Source: Bacteroidales bacterium (GTDB lineage: Bacteria > Bacteroidota > Bacteroidia > Bacteroidales > ML635J-15). From it: a stretch of DNA of 64,000 nt. Under the pieces are notes generated by a model that was given only the letters and a program-made list of their open reading frames with translations, was not told where the DNA came from and ran no database searches. Position 1 is the stretch's first letter. Every line of letters begins with the position of its first letter. Both the position numbers and the translations under genes were made by a program. This document shows, piece after piece, positions 8,575 to 17,075 of this stretch. The DNA lies in the NCBI GenBank assembly GCA_003249955.1, contig QKHS01000094.1:30877-94876 (forward strand), given 5' to 3'.

Positions 8575-9945
8575 ATGAAAAGTTTCTACCCTACTGTAAA
8601 CCAACATAAAATACTAATTTTCCTGATCCTGCCTTTGCTCGTTTTCAGTTGCAAATTACCAAGAGTTATAGAAAAATCGGAAAAAACCCGACCTGAATGG
8701 GTTTACGGGATAAGCAAGGATTATATTATTGCCGAAGGTGTAGGAGTTACATGGGATCAGGCTCAGGATAATGCTCTCAAAAAAATAAAAGAAAGAATTG
8801 TTTCTTCGGTTGCCGTGAATATAAGTTCTGAGACAAACATGGTTGTAAATGAAAGTATTATCGATAATATGTCGAGATACAGCGAAAGTACAGAGCTGAT
8901 TACAAATATATCAACCGATTTTTTCAATACTCTCAAGGGAATAAGCTTAAACAAAGCTCAGGCTTTTTATTGGGAAAAACAGCTATATCCCGGTAAACAA
9001 AAAATGGTTCACTATCACATTAAATATCCTTTTTCTCAGCGCGAACTCGATGAATTAATAATCGAATGGGAAAAAACCGATAAAGGATTTACAGCCGAAC
9101 TTGATGCCCTGGAAGAGAAGATTGACAAATCATCAGGGGTTTCAGAACTTATTATGCTTCAAAAAAAGACACAGGAGCTTAAAAATATTTTTACCGGTAC
9201 CCGAAAAACAAGAATCTCGATTCTGGAAGCAGAGATTAATCAATTACTTGGCAACCTTAAATTCGAAGTACAGAAACACGAAAGAGGACAACTTGTAATA
9301 AAACTCTTGTCGTCAGACAGGTATTTTAAAATGTCCAACGACCTGACTTTTAACTCCGACTGTGCTGTTTTACAGGATTACAAGCTTACCGACGACGGGT
9401 TCTCAATGGAAATAAACTACGATGCCGACTTTTGTTATTCGGAAGAAAGCCCGCTTTTTACAGTAAAACAAAGTTATGAAAACGGCGACATCTCCGGGAA
9501 ATGGGAAATACCTGCAGGGAAAAATCAGGTAAGGTTAACTGTTAACGAACCTGTAAGATTCAAAAGCTCTGCATTAAACAACAACAGTACCAAGTGGTAT
9601 ATACCGATAAGAGTATTTACAGACAAGCCTTTCAGAGTTACAAAAACAGAACTTGTTGTTTCACATAACAGTAAAATCAACATACGGAAATTCATTGGCG
9701 GAGACGAAAAAGAAATTTACGTTATTAAAGACATAAATCAAAAGTTTGACGGTAAAGGAGATTTCTCCCTGCAATTTGAGGTTCTTAAAACGGCAAGCTC
9801 TTCAATGCTGGAACTTATTTTAAATATCATAATATCAGAATCTTCAACCTTTTTTGCCTCCGGGAAAATATTTATTGTACCCGAGTCCGAAGATACAGAG
9901 TATGTATTTGAATTTGAAAATAAAAACATCATAAGAATAGAATAG
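8575..9945 (+). CDS. LPP20-like lipoprotein
   Basis: The N-terminus has a lipoprotein signal (ILPLLVFSC, lipidated Cys near residue 26). The next ~120 residues resemble the LPP20/FlgT-N type fold: a PEWV motif, a glycine-rich AEGVGVTWDQAQDNALKKI stretch, then alternating helices and strands. A helical segment (~165-225) and a beta-rich C-terminal half of unknown type complete the 456 residues. It is probably anchored to the inner leaflet of the outer membrane or to the periplasmic side. The function is unknown. It is divergent from the sugar dehydratase and ends 3 bases from queG, so the two genes converge tightly with no room for separate terminators. Confidence 0.7.
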   Translation: MKSFYPTVNQHKILIFLILPLLVFSCKLPRVIEKSEKTRPEWVYGISKDYIIAEGVGVTWDQAQDNALKKIKERIVSSVAVNISSETNMVVNESIIDNMSRYSESTELITNISTDFFNTLKGISLNKAQAFYWEKQLYPGKQKMVHYHIKYPFSQRELDELIIEWEKTDKGFTAELDALEEKIDKSSGVSELIMLQKKTQELKNIFTGTRKTRISILEAEINQLLGNLKFEVQKHERGQLVIKLLSSDRYFKMSNDLTFNSDCAVLQDYKLTDDGFSMEINYDADFCYSEESPLFTVKQSYENGDISGKWEIPAGKNQVRLTVNEPVRFKSSALNNNSTKWYIPIRVFTDKPFRVTKTELVVSHNSKINIRKFIGGDEKEIYVIKDINQKFDGKGDFSLQFEVLKTASSSMLELILNIIISESSTFFASGKIFIVPESEDTEYVFEFENKNIIRIE

Positions 9946-9948
9946 GTT

Positions 9949-10869
9949 TTACCTGTTCTCCGTCTTAAGATTCTGAAAATTCTCAATAATCTTTTTTCGG
10001 CCTGCTCTCAAAAGAGATGTCCCTTTAAAACGACGGTTAAATTCCCTGTTGCTGATTTCGGTAAGGTCTTCGGGGACAATGTTTTGAACAGCATTGTGTA
10101 ATTGCAATTCGTCGCACGTCGAATATTTTGTATTTTTATTATGTGGGCATACATCCTGACAAATGTCACAACCAAAAAGTTGATTTGTAACTTTCTCTGC
10201 AATCCCGGATGGTGTTTTTTCTTTGCTTTCAATTGTGTGGTACGAAATACATTTATTTGCATTCAAACCTTTTTCAGACAATGCTCCGACAGGACAGGCA
10301 TCTACACAGCGTGTGCAGTTTCCGCAATTTATCAAAACAGGGGAATCATAATCTGATTCTGCATCACATATAATTTCGCCTATAAATACCCATGAGCCTG
10401 AATGTGGAGTTATAAGACAAGTGTTTTTGCCGATATATCCGAGTCCTGAAGACATTGCAAAATATCTTTCCAGAACAGGTGCCGTATCTGTAAAAACACG
10501 CGCACGAATTTCCGGATATTTTTTAATAATTTCATCCAGCATATTTTGTAACTTAGACTTCATCAGATCATGGTAATCTTGTCCAAGGGCATATTTGGAA
10601 ATTACAAAATTTTTATCCGTTGGCTGCTCTGCCGGAAAATAATTTAATACTACAGAAATAACAGATTTTGCATTTTCCAACAGTAAAGCAGGGTTTTCAC
10701 GCAAAGAAACATTCTCCTGCATATACCTCATGCCGGCGTTAAATCCTGATTTCAACCAATTATTGAGGAATTCTACATGTGAACTGCTTACTCCGGCTTT
10801 ACTTATTCCGCATGAGCTGAATCCGGCAACGGCAGCCAGGTGTTTTACATAAGCGGCATCAAGCCTCAC
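9949..10869 (-). CDS. queG: Epoxyqueuosine reductase
   Basis: QueG performs the last step of queuosine synthesis, reducing epoxyqueuosine in the tRNA anticodon with cobalamin and two [4Fe-4S] clusters. The cluster motifs are clear: CGNCTRCVDACP (~residue 182) and CDICQDVCPHNK (~residue 230). The DUF1730-like N-terminal half contains the RVFTDTAPVLERYFAMSSGLGYIGKNTC segment. At 306 residues it lacks the C-terminal HEAT-like part of the E. coli protein, which I believe is usual in this phylum. The start is a GTG located 2 bases after the stop of the broken repeat-protein gene. The two are probably one transcript, so the frameshift upstream could have a polar effect on queG. Confidence 0.93.
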   Translation of the reverse strand: MRLDAAYVKHLAAVAGFSSCGISKAGVSSSHVEFLNNWLKSGFNAGMRYMQENVSLRENPALLLENAKSVISVVLNYFPAEQPTDKNFVISKYALGQDYHDLMKSKLQNMLDEIIKKYPEIRARVFTDTAPVLERYFAMSSGLGYIGKNTCLITPHSGSWVFIGEIICDAESDYDSPVLINCGNCTRCVDACPVGALSEKGLNANKCISYHTIESKEKTPSGIAEKVTNQLFGCDICQDVCPHNKNTKYSTCDELQLHNAVQNIVPEDLTEISNREFNRRFKGTSLLRAGRKKIIENFQNLKTENR

Positions 10870-10871
10870 TT

Positions 10872-12000
10872 TTAATCGTTTTTATATGTTTTACCTTTTG
10901 AATAAATATGTTCTGAGTTTACTCCAAAAGTATATTTTACAATGCTTCCGTGAACTTCAAATCCTGTAACTTTTTCGTAAGAAATTGTTTCTGTCTTTTC
11001 TCCGTCAAAAAATTTGAGATTTCCCAACTGGTCGATCCATGCAACAACATTATTGTTCATTTTATAATCATCCGGTATATAACTTTCAAGAGTATATTTC
11101 AAGAGTATAGACCTGTCCGTTTACCCATACTTTGAAATAATTCTGAACTCCGAAGACCATCAATTCATCAGTGGTTTCATAAAAATCTGGCTCATCAAAC
11201 GACACTGTTTCTTTTTTGAAATTGTAAAACACTTTTAAGTAATTATTTGCATCGACATAAGCTACAAAACAGTCTCCGGTTTTGTATGATACCGGCTCAA
11301 AGTTTTCGAGTTCAGACAAGTCGCCGAAATAATAAATCTGAAAATTATTTACCGGTTCTTCCACAAAAGCAACAATGTCTCTTCCTGCCGACAAAGACTT
11401 CACTCTCTCTCCGAAACAAAGACTTTCGGTTTCGCCGTTATAAAAAACATTCATATATCCCTGACTGTCAACAAAAGCAACTATATTTTCACCTACAGTA
11501 ACAGCTCCCATAGTATCAGAAGCCAATGCATCATCAAGGTCATATACTTCCTTGTTGTAATATGCCTTTAACATTTTATCGTAATCGTCATACCATACAA
11601 CAACATCATCTCCCAGATAATAGTCGGAAAGATTAATTGTAAGATTCTTAACAGTGCCGTCATCAAAAACTTTCAGTTGTGTATTCATGCTTAATGCGGC
11701 AAGATTATCGCTGACTTTATATGAACTTGCAAAACTACTTACCTGATGCAGATAGTGATTATAAAAAATCTTAAAGTTTCCCGCATTATCTTCATATGCA
11801 AGCATATTGTTGCTGACTATATAAGATTTTAAAGGCAAATGCTCGGTTTGTTTTAATTTCCCGTCACTGAAAACCTGAACATTATTGAGGTAATCGCTTA
11901 AAAATGAGATATACTGAGCCCCGGCATTATTCGCCGTAAAAATAGCTACAATGCTTATTACGCATAGCTTTAGTAAATATTTTAATTTCATATCGGGCAT
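10872..12000 (-). pseudogene. Secreted repeat (propeller-like) protein, frameshifted by a 13-bp tandem duplication
   Basis: Two frames encode one protein. The first part (12000-11086, 304 residues) has a signal peptide, probably from the ATG at 11991 (MKLKYLLKLCVISIVAIF...AGAQ), and ends VYTLEIYS-stop. The second part continues the same repeat pattern (YTLESYIPDDYKM...) to 10872. At the junction the 13 bases TATACTCTTGAAA occur twice in a row (11084-11109). Removing one copy restores a single 371-residue frame. The protein consists of ~45-50-residue repeats of the form V-A-Y/F-V-D-x4-L/M-x-V-F-Y-N-G, suggesting a beta-propeller secreted to the periplasm or surface. I do not recognise the family. 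The break may be real (decay or a slow on/off switch) or an assembly error. Confidence 0.8.
11084..11109 (-). repeat. Perfect 13-bp tandem duplication causing a frameshift
   Basis: On the plus strand TTTCAAGAGTATA occupies 11084-11096 and again 11097-11109 with no mismatch; the flanking bases differ, so the unit is exactly 13. Because 13 is not a multiple of 3 it shifts the frame of the repeat-protein gene and brings in a TGA at 11086-11088. Confidence 0.95.
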
Positions 12001-12011
12001 ATTAATTATAA

Positions 12012-12056
12012 CAAATATAACGAAAACAAATATAGTTTTAATACTTTTGCAACAAA
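12012..12056 (-). promoter_or_regulatory. Tandem promoter boxes of the frameshifted gene
   Basis: Two identical TATATTTG boxes on the minus strand (complements of 12012-12019 and 12027-12034) are 15 bases apart. The upstream box has a TTTG 18 bases further up (complement of 12053-12056). Starts would fall near 12005 and 12020. This suggests two alternative start sites, one of them nearly leaderless if the ATG at 12000 is used. Confidence 0.5.
12042..12049 (+). promoter_or_regulatory. Probable -7 box of thiL
   Basis: TACTTTTG matches TAnnTTTG and lies 44 bases before the thiL start. No TTTG is present at the expected -33 position. It is embedded among the opposing promoter boxes of the divergent gene, so the two promoters overlap. 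Confidence 0.4.
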
Positions 12057-12093
12057 AATAAACAAATATTTTGCCAATTAAAAATTAACACTA

Positions 12094-13134
12094 ATGAGTA
12101 AAACAGAGAAGGCGCTTACAATTTCGGACCTTGGAGAGTTCGGGCTTATTGACCATTTAACCAAAGATTTTACCATAACAGATAAAAAACTTATTAAAGG
12201 AATAGGCGATGATGCTGCAGTTTTCGAAACCGGGGATATATGCACACTTGTTACTACTGATTTATTGGTTGAAGGAATTCATTTTAATCTTATATATACT
12301 CCGCTTAAGCATCTCGGATACAAAGCTGTGGTTGTCAATCTCAGTGACCTGTACGCAATGAATGCTACTCCAAAATACATTACAGTTTCAATTGCCGTAA
12401 GCAGGAAATTCTCTGTACCGGCATTGGAACAGCTTTATGAAGGAATAAAAATTGCCTGCGACCGTTTCGGGGTTGAACTCGCCGGAGGAGATACAACAAG
12501 CTCGTTATCAGGACTTTTTATAAACATAACTGCAATTGGAGAAGCAAAAAAAGAAGATATTGTTTTCCGTAGCGGGGCAAAAAAGAACGATCTTGTTTGC
12601 GTTAGCGGTGACCTTGGCGGATCTTATTGCGGGCTGCAGTTACTGGAAAGAGAAAAAGAAGTATTTATCGGCGACCCGGCAATTCAGCCTAAACTCGACG
12701 GGTTTGAGTACATTGTGGAAAGACAGTTAAAACCTGAACCACGCCGGGATATAATTCAAAAGCTAAAAGAAGCCGGAATTAAACCAACTTCAATGATTGA
12801 TATTTCGGACGGATTATCATCAGAGATGTTGCATTTATGTAAAAACTCGGGTTGTGGCTGCATGATATTTGAAGATAAAATCCCTGTACACCCACAAACA
12901 GAAGCTGCTTCCGTAATGTTCGGGATTGATCCGTCGATAGCTGCCATGAATGGTGGAGAGGATTACGAATTACTGTTTACCGTTCCGCTGGACAAAAAAG
13001 ATATTATAGAAAAGCTCAACGACATAAGCATTATAGGATATATACACGAGGACAAAAACACAAAACTATTTGTCCCGAGAAACGGAGCAGAACTGGAATT
13101 AAAAGCACAGGGATGGAATCCGATGAAAGGCTGA
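12094..13134 (+). CDS. thiL: Thiamine-monophosphate kinase
   Basis: ThiL phosphorylates thiamine monophosphate to the diphosphate cofactor. The 346-residue protein has the family landmarks in order: DLGEFGLI near the N-terminus, GIGDDAAVF (metal/nucleotide site), TTDLLVEGIHF, the NLSDLYAMNATP helix, AGGDTT, a VSGDLGGS glycine loop, then DISDGLSSEMLHLC and GGEDYELLFT toward the C-terminus. Length is normal and the ATG start is unambiguous. It stands alone, divergent from the repeat protein and convergent with the asparagine-synthetase-like gene. I see no TPP riboswitch in its short leader. Confidence 0.96.
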   Translation: MSKTEKALTISDLGEFGLIDHLTKDFTITDKKLIKGIGDDAAVFETGDICTLVTTDLLVEGIHFNLIYTPLKHLGYKAVVVNLSDLYAMNATPKYITVSIAVSRKFSVPALEQLYEGIKIACDRFGVELAGGDTTSSLSGLFINITAIGEAKKEDIVFRSGAKKNDLVCVSGDLGGSYCGLQLLEREKEVFIGDPAIQPKLDGFEYIVERQLKPEPRRDIIQKLKEAGIKPTSMIDISDGLSSEMLHLCKNSGCGCMIFEDKIPVHPQTEAASVMFGIDPSIAAMNGGEDYELLFTVPLDKKDIIEKLNDISIIGYIHEDKNTKLFVPRNGAELELKAQGWNPMKG

Positions 13135-13169
13135 TTGTCTGAAGTAAATATTTTCAGGTAGCGGGGGTT

Positions 13170-14774
13170 TTATTCATGCGGAACTCCTATAAAGTCAAGA
13201 TACCAGCGACAAATAATTGCGGTAAACATCTTATACTTTTTAAGCGGTTTATAGTTTTTCAACTGCAGGCCTGATTCCATTTCGCGCGTAAACCCGTAGT
13301 AGTTTAGCCAGTCGTTTTTTATCATTCTTTGTAAAACCAGACTCCACGGAAACATATTTCTTGTTTTGTCCTTTATTTTCTGGTAAAAGATAAAAAAGCG
13401 GCTGTAGATAACTTCATTTGTACTAAAATAAACGTTAAGCGGTTTAAAAAACTTTTCTATTGCCACCTGATTGTAAAACTGTTTGCCTGATCTTAACTCA
13501 AAAGGAAGTGAACGGAAAAAATTGATCAGTTTACGATCCCACAGCGGATATATATGTTCGAATCCGAAATGGGTAAAAACATATGATGAGCGGAAAATAA
13601 ATTTGGATAGTTTTTCTTTTATATCCCAATCTTCAACATAGGGATTGTATTTTTCGGAAAACTTGTTTTCTGCCGGATAGTCTTTTAATGTACCGGAAAT
13701 CTGCTGACGAAGGATTTCTTTTGACTTTCCGACCGGTTTTTTAAATATAAAATATTTGTTAAGTAAATGTCCTGCCAGATTGTGGTTGGAAATTCCGGTA
13801 GCTGCTGTCTTTTCCACATAACTACCCCCCAGATAATCGCCGGAGTGTCCTGGTAGAAAAACCGAATCGTCAGGAATAAGATTATTCTTAAGCAACTCTT
13901 TCATGGCAAAATATTCCTGCAGATAGAACATTGTATATCCTTCAGAATATTTTAAAACATATTCTACGAAATCAGCATCTTTAGTGTATCCCTTAAATTC
14001 AATTTCGGAATAATTAACATAGTGCCATTTATAACCAAGGGTTTCGGCAACCTGACGGCTCATCCCGACTTCGGCGGTTCTTTTACCGTAAGTAAAACAT
14101 ATTACGTTATCATAACCAAGCCTTTTAAGAGTGCAGGCAATTAACCGGGAATCGAATCCCCCGCTCAGAGGCAGAACGGCTGTCCTGCCGTTTAAAAAAG
14201 AAATCATTCTTTTTCCGGCTTCCAGAAAACAATCTTCAGCCTCATCAACAAGGTCATTATAACTGTGCCCGGTAAAATTTACAGGCAAAAAATTAAAGTC
14301 TGTTTCTGCCCCGGTAGTTCCGTTATCATAAAGAGTTAAAATACTTCCGGCCCGGGTTTTTGAAATATCACTATCAAGAGTCTTATTCCCGCATACAAAT
14401 CCTGCAGATAAAAATCCGGGAACAGCATCAAAATCGGGATTTAATCCGTTTTTATACCTGACCAGTTCGTTCCAGTCATCACTTATAATCCACTTTGAAC
14501 CGGATTTTAAATAAAACAGAGGCAAAAAATTTACTATATCGGTTGAAATAATTACACGATCCTTATAAATGCGGATAAAACTATATATGCCATTAAGCGC
14601 GGATGTTGCTTCTTCAGAATTTTCATTATGTGTTAAAAGATCATTTAAGAACCCGGCAGCTTCAGCGCCTCTCAGTGTTTGTCCGTCATCTGCATAAATA
14701 AACCCGATGAAACAAAAGCTATCTTCTTTTGTCCATGAATATGCCGGGTTTCCTTTAAGGATAAATTCAAACAT
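13170..14774 (-). CDS. Asparagine synthetase-like protein lacking the glutaminase nucleophile
   Basis: The C-terminal half is an AsnB-type ATP-dependent amide/lactam-forming domain with the PP-loop PLSGGFDSR (~residue 203) and PLWDRKLINFFRSLP near the end. The N-terminal ~150 residues resemble the class II glutamine amidotransferase fold but begin MFEFILKG, with no cysteine at position 2, so glutamine hydrolysis should be lost. The partner could be free ammonia or an amine on another substrate. Similar proteins sit in surface-polysaccharide loci. Here it follows the flippase gene by 11 bases on the same strand, so a role in modifying an exported glycan, for example amidating a uronic acid, is plausible but unproven. 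Confidence 0.8.
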   Translation of the reverse strand: MFEFILKGNPAYSWTKEDSFCFIGFIYADDGQTLRGAEAAGFLNDLLTHNENSEEATSALNGIYSFIRIYKDRVIISTDIVNFLPLFYLKSGSKWIISDDWNELVRYKNGLNPDFDAVPGFLSAGFVCGNKTLDSDISKTRAGSILTLYDNGTTGAETDFNFLPVNFTGHSYNDLVDEAEDCFLEAGKRMISFLNGRTAVLPLSGGFDSRLIACTLKRLGYDNVICFTYGKRTAEVGMSRQVAETLGYKWHYVNYSEIEFKGYTKDADFVEYVLKYSEGYTMFYLQEYFAMKELLKNNLIPDDSVFLPGHSGDYLGGSYVEKTAATGISNHNLAGHLLNKYFIFKKPVGKSKEILRQQISGTLKDYPAENKFSEKYNPYVEDWDIKEKLSKFIFRSSYVFTHFGFEHIYPLWDRKLINFFRSLPFELRSGKQFYNQVAIEKFFKPLNVYFSTNEVIYSRFFIFYQKIKDKTRNMFPWSLVLQRMIKNDWLNYYGFTREMESGLQLKNYKPLKKYKMFTAIICRWYLDFIGVPHE

Positions 14775-14785
14775 TGTTTAGCAAA

Positions 14786-16105
14786 TTAAAATAACAAACT
14801 TAGTAAAAATGCAGAAATCAAAGCGACAGAGTATAAAGAGAATACCCTGATATTTAAATAATCTTTAGGCAAAATACTATGCCGCTTCCTCAGATGTATT
14901 ACCAGATACAGCTTTTCAATAACATATGAAATAACAGTGGCAACTGCAACTCCAGGAATACCCCATGCAATAATAAGAATTATGCTAAGAGCCACATTGA
15001 TAATTATTTCGATAAGCGATGAGAAAAAAATAGGTTTCGTATCTTTCATCCCGATAAGTATTATCCTGGTAAAAAGGAATCTGGTTATCATTATCAGAAC
15101 ATAGATATTGAAAATAATAGCGCTCTCTTCGAAATAGCTGTTAAAAACTATCGGAAATAAGAACTTACTTGCAAATACAATCACAATCGCTGCCGGAAAC
15201 ATCCAGTGCATAAGTCTTGCCGTTCCGCGTTTAAGTTCTCCCAAAGCATTTTGTCTGTTGTCAGGATTGGCAAACATAGGAGTCACAGCATTCCCGAAAG
15301 CATCGAGCAGCAAAACAAAAAAAGGCAGTTCCCTGGCTCCATAACGAAAAACTGCAAGAGTAGCCTCATCAAATTTGTATGAAACTAAAAATCCGTCAAT
15401 GTATTGAGCAGAGCCACTAAGAAGCAGGCTCAATATCAACGGGAAAGAAAGCCTTAAGAATTCCCTGATAAAAGTAAAAGAGATTTTTATCTCGGAGTAT
15501 TTAAGAACCAGAACAGCCAGCCATAAAAACCTGAGTGAATTTATAAATACAAGTCCGTACAGCCCGTAACCCAAGTCGTAGCCAAGCACAACAGGTAATG
15601 TCACGCATAAAAGCTGAAGAGTGAAAGTAATTAAACCATATACTATCAGATGCAGAGGTTTGTTTTTGAGCAAATACAGATACTCTACGAGATTAACAGG
15701 ACCCGAAACCACAATGTACATAAACAAAATTTTCATGTATGGAATCTGATTCCCGCTTATACTGAATAAAGAAGAAATAAAACCCTGTGAGAAATATACC
15801 AGTAAAGCTGAAAGAAGGCTTAGAAGAGTAAAAAGCAGAAAAATATTAAATAATATCGGGTTTTTCTCTTTTGTCCCATATGATTCACTGTTACGGAATA
15901 CCGCCAAAAGGGATTGCAGCATCGCTCCTATCCAAAAGAAACTTACACTTCCTGCTATCAGCAGAAAAGTCTCATATACACCTATTTCGCCAATCCCAAG
16001 CTTGCTTTTTGTAAAAACAATACTTATCAAAAGCAGAATTCCAAAACGTACAATCTGAAAAAACTGTAAAGCTCTGACGTTGGTTATATGTTTTCTTAAG
16101 TTCAA
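14786..16105 (-). CDS. Polysaccharide flippase (Wzx-like, MOP superfamily)
   Basis: The 439-residue protein is almost entirely hydrophobic, with about 12 predicted membrane helices and short Lys/Arg-rich loops. Its pattern (GIGEIGVYETFLLIAGSVSF near the N-terminus, a RYGARELPFFVLLLDAFGNA loop in the middle, ILIIAWGIPGVAVATVISYV near the end) is that of Polysacc_synt/oligosaccharide flippases, which move undecaprenyl-linked glycans across the inner membrane. The start is a TTG; no ATG lies close by. It is 11 bases upstream of the asparagine-synthetase-like gene, with which it probably forms a two-gene operon preceded by a block of interspersed repeats. Confidence 0.8.
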   Translation of the reverse strand: MNLRKHITNVRALQFFQIVRFGILLLISIVFTKSKLGIGEIGVYETFLLIAGSVSFFWIGAMLQSLLAVFRNSESYGTKEKNPILFNIFLLFTLLSLLSALLVYFSQGFISSLFSISGNQIPYMKILFMYIVVSGPVNLVEYLYLLKNKPLHLIVYGLITFTLQLLCVTLPVVLGYDLGYGLYGLVFINSLRFLWLAVLVLKYSEIKISFTFIREFLRLSFPLILSLLLSGSAQYIDGFLVSYKFDEATLAVFRYGARELPFFVLLLDAFGNAVTPMFANPDNRQNALGELKRGTARLMHWMFPAAIVIVFASKFLFPIVFNSYFEESAIIFNIYVLIMITRFLFTRIILIGMKDTKPIFFSSLIEIIINVALSIILIIAWGIPGVAVATVISYVIEKLYLVIHLRKRHSILPKDYLNIRVFSLYSVALISAFLLSLLF

Positions 16106-16134
16106 TTAATAGTTTTAATTTATTATTTTTTATT

Positions 16135-16356
16135 GCCACTAAAACACCAAAACACTAAAGGATTTTTCTTTTTTTGTGCTTTCGTGCTTTCGTGGCAATT
16201 ATTTTTTTTCTAAATTCTTTATCGCCACTAAGACACTAAAACACTAAAGGCTCATTACCTCTTTTTGTGATTTCGTGCTTTTGTGACTAGTTAGTTTTAT
16301 CTCTCCTGCCACTAAGTTTACACACTATTTTATTGGCCACCAAAACACTAAAGAGG
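16135..16356 (-). repeat. Cluster of GCCACGAAA interspersed repeats, minus orientation
   Basis: This fills most of the 287-base gap between ribE and the flippase. Two near-complete units (16135-16196 and 16224-16287) read GCCACTAA.ACAC.A...CACTAAAGG, a T-rich centre, then GTGCTTTCGTG.., the reverse complement of the copies at 4915 and 28996. Decayed half units follow at 16308-16331 and 16335-16356. Orientation matches the flanking genes, all on the minus strand. Confidence 0.8.
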
Positions 16357-16392
16357 TTCTCTTTTGCAATCCGATATGATTATCTTAATTGT

Positions 16393-17001
16393 TTATGCTT
16401 TGTTTTCAAGATAACCGGCCATTATTTTCTGAATGTACTTGCCGATTATGTCAAATTCAAGATTAACAACAGTTCCTACTTCAAAAGTATGAAAATTTGT
16501 AACTTCGTAAGTAAACGGGATTATTGCAACAGAAAATTTATCGTCTCTTGAATTTACGACTGTCAGGCTTACTCCGTTAACAGACACCGAACCTTTTTCT
16601 ACCGTAATATTTCCTTTGGACTTGTCATATTGGAAAGTAAAATACCAGCTACCGTCCGATTCTTTTACTTCTGTACAAACAGCAGTCTGATCAACATGAC
16701 CCTGAACCATATGGCCATCGAGAAGTTTGTCCATAGTCATGCTACGTTCTACATTTACCTTGTCCCCGGCTTTAAGGTGACCCATATTTGACTTATCAAG
16801 TGTTTCCTGAACAGCAGTAACCTTATAGATTTTCTCTGTCGGATTTATGTCAACAACAGTTAAACAAACTCCGTTATGCGCAACACTCTGATCAATTTTC
16901 AACTGATCAGCAAAAGAACAATGCAGGAAAAAATGGAAATTGGTTCTGTCTTGTTCAATTTTTACGATCTTAGCGGTTTCTTCTACAATACCTGAAAACA
17001 T
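16393..17001 (-). CDS. ribE: Riboflavin synthase (alpha subunit)
   Basis: RibE dismutates two molecules of 6,7-dimethyl-8-ribityllumazine to riboflavin and a pyrimidinedione. The protein starts with the family signature MFSGIVEE and has two tandem lumazine-binding barrels (residues ~1-97 and ~98-195). Each contains a V-N-G/H-N-G-V-S/C-L-T-V strand (AHNGVCLTVV, SVNGVSLTVV) and a GHMVQGHVD-type motif at the domain junction. At 202 residues the length is normal. It has its own promoter and no FMN riboswitch in the short leader. The reading direction follows dusB, 74 bases upstream. Confidence 0.96.
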   Translation of the reverse strand: MFSGIVEETAKIVKIEQDRTNFHFFLHCSFADQLKIDQSVAHNGVCLTVVDINPTEKIYKVTAVQETLDKSNMGHLKAGDKVNVERSMTMDKLLDGHMVQGHVDQTAVCTEVKESDGSWYFTFQYDKSKGNITVEKGSVSVNGVSLTVVNSRDDKFSVAIIPFTYEVTNFHTFEVGTVVNLEFDIIGKYIQKIMAGYLENKA

Positions 17002-17028
17002 AATTTTATTTTTTTAAGTTACACGATA

Positions 17029-17061
17029 CAAACTTACATAAAAAGAAATAAAAACAGCAAA
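17029..17061 (-). promoter_or_regulatory. Bacteroidota-type promoter of ribE
   Basis: TAAGTTTG (complement of 17029-17036) matches TAnnTTTG, and TTTG (complement of 17058-17061) is 21 bases upstream. Transcription would begin near 17022, about 20 bases before the ATG. Confidence 0.6.
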
Positions 17062-17075
17062 ACAATTATCAGTGC

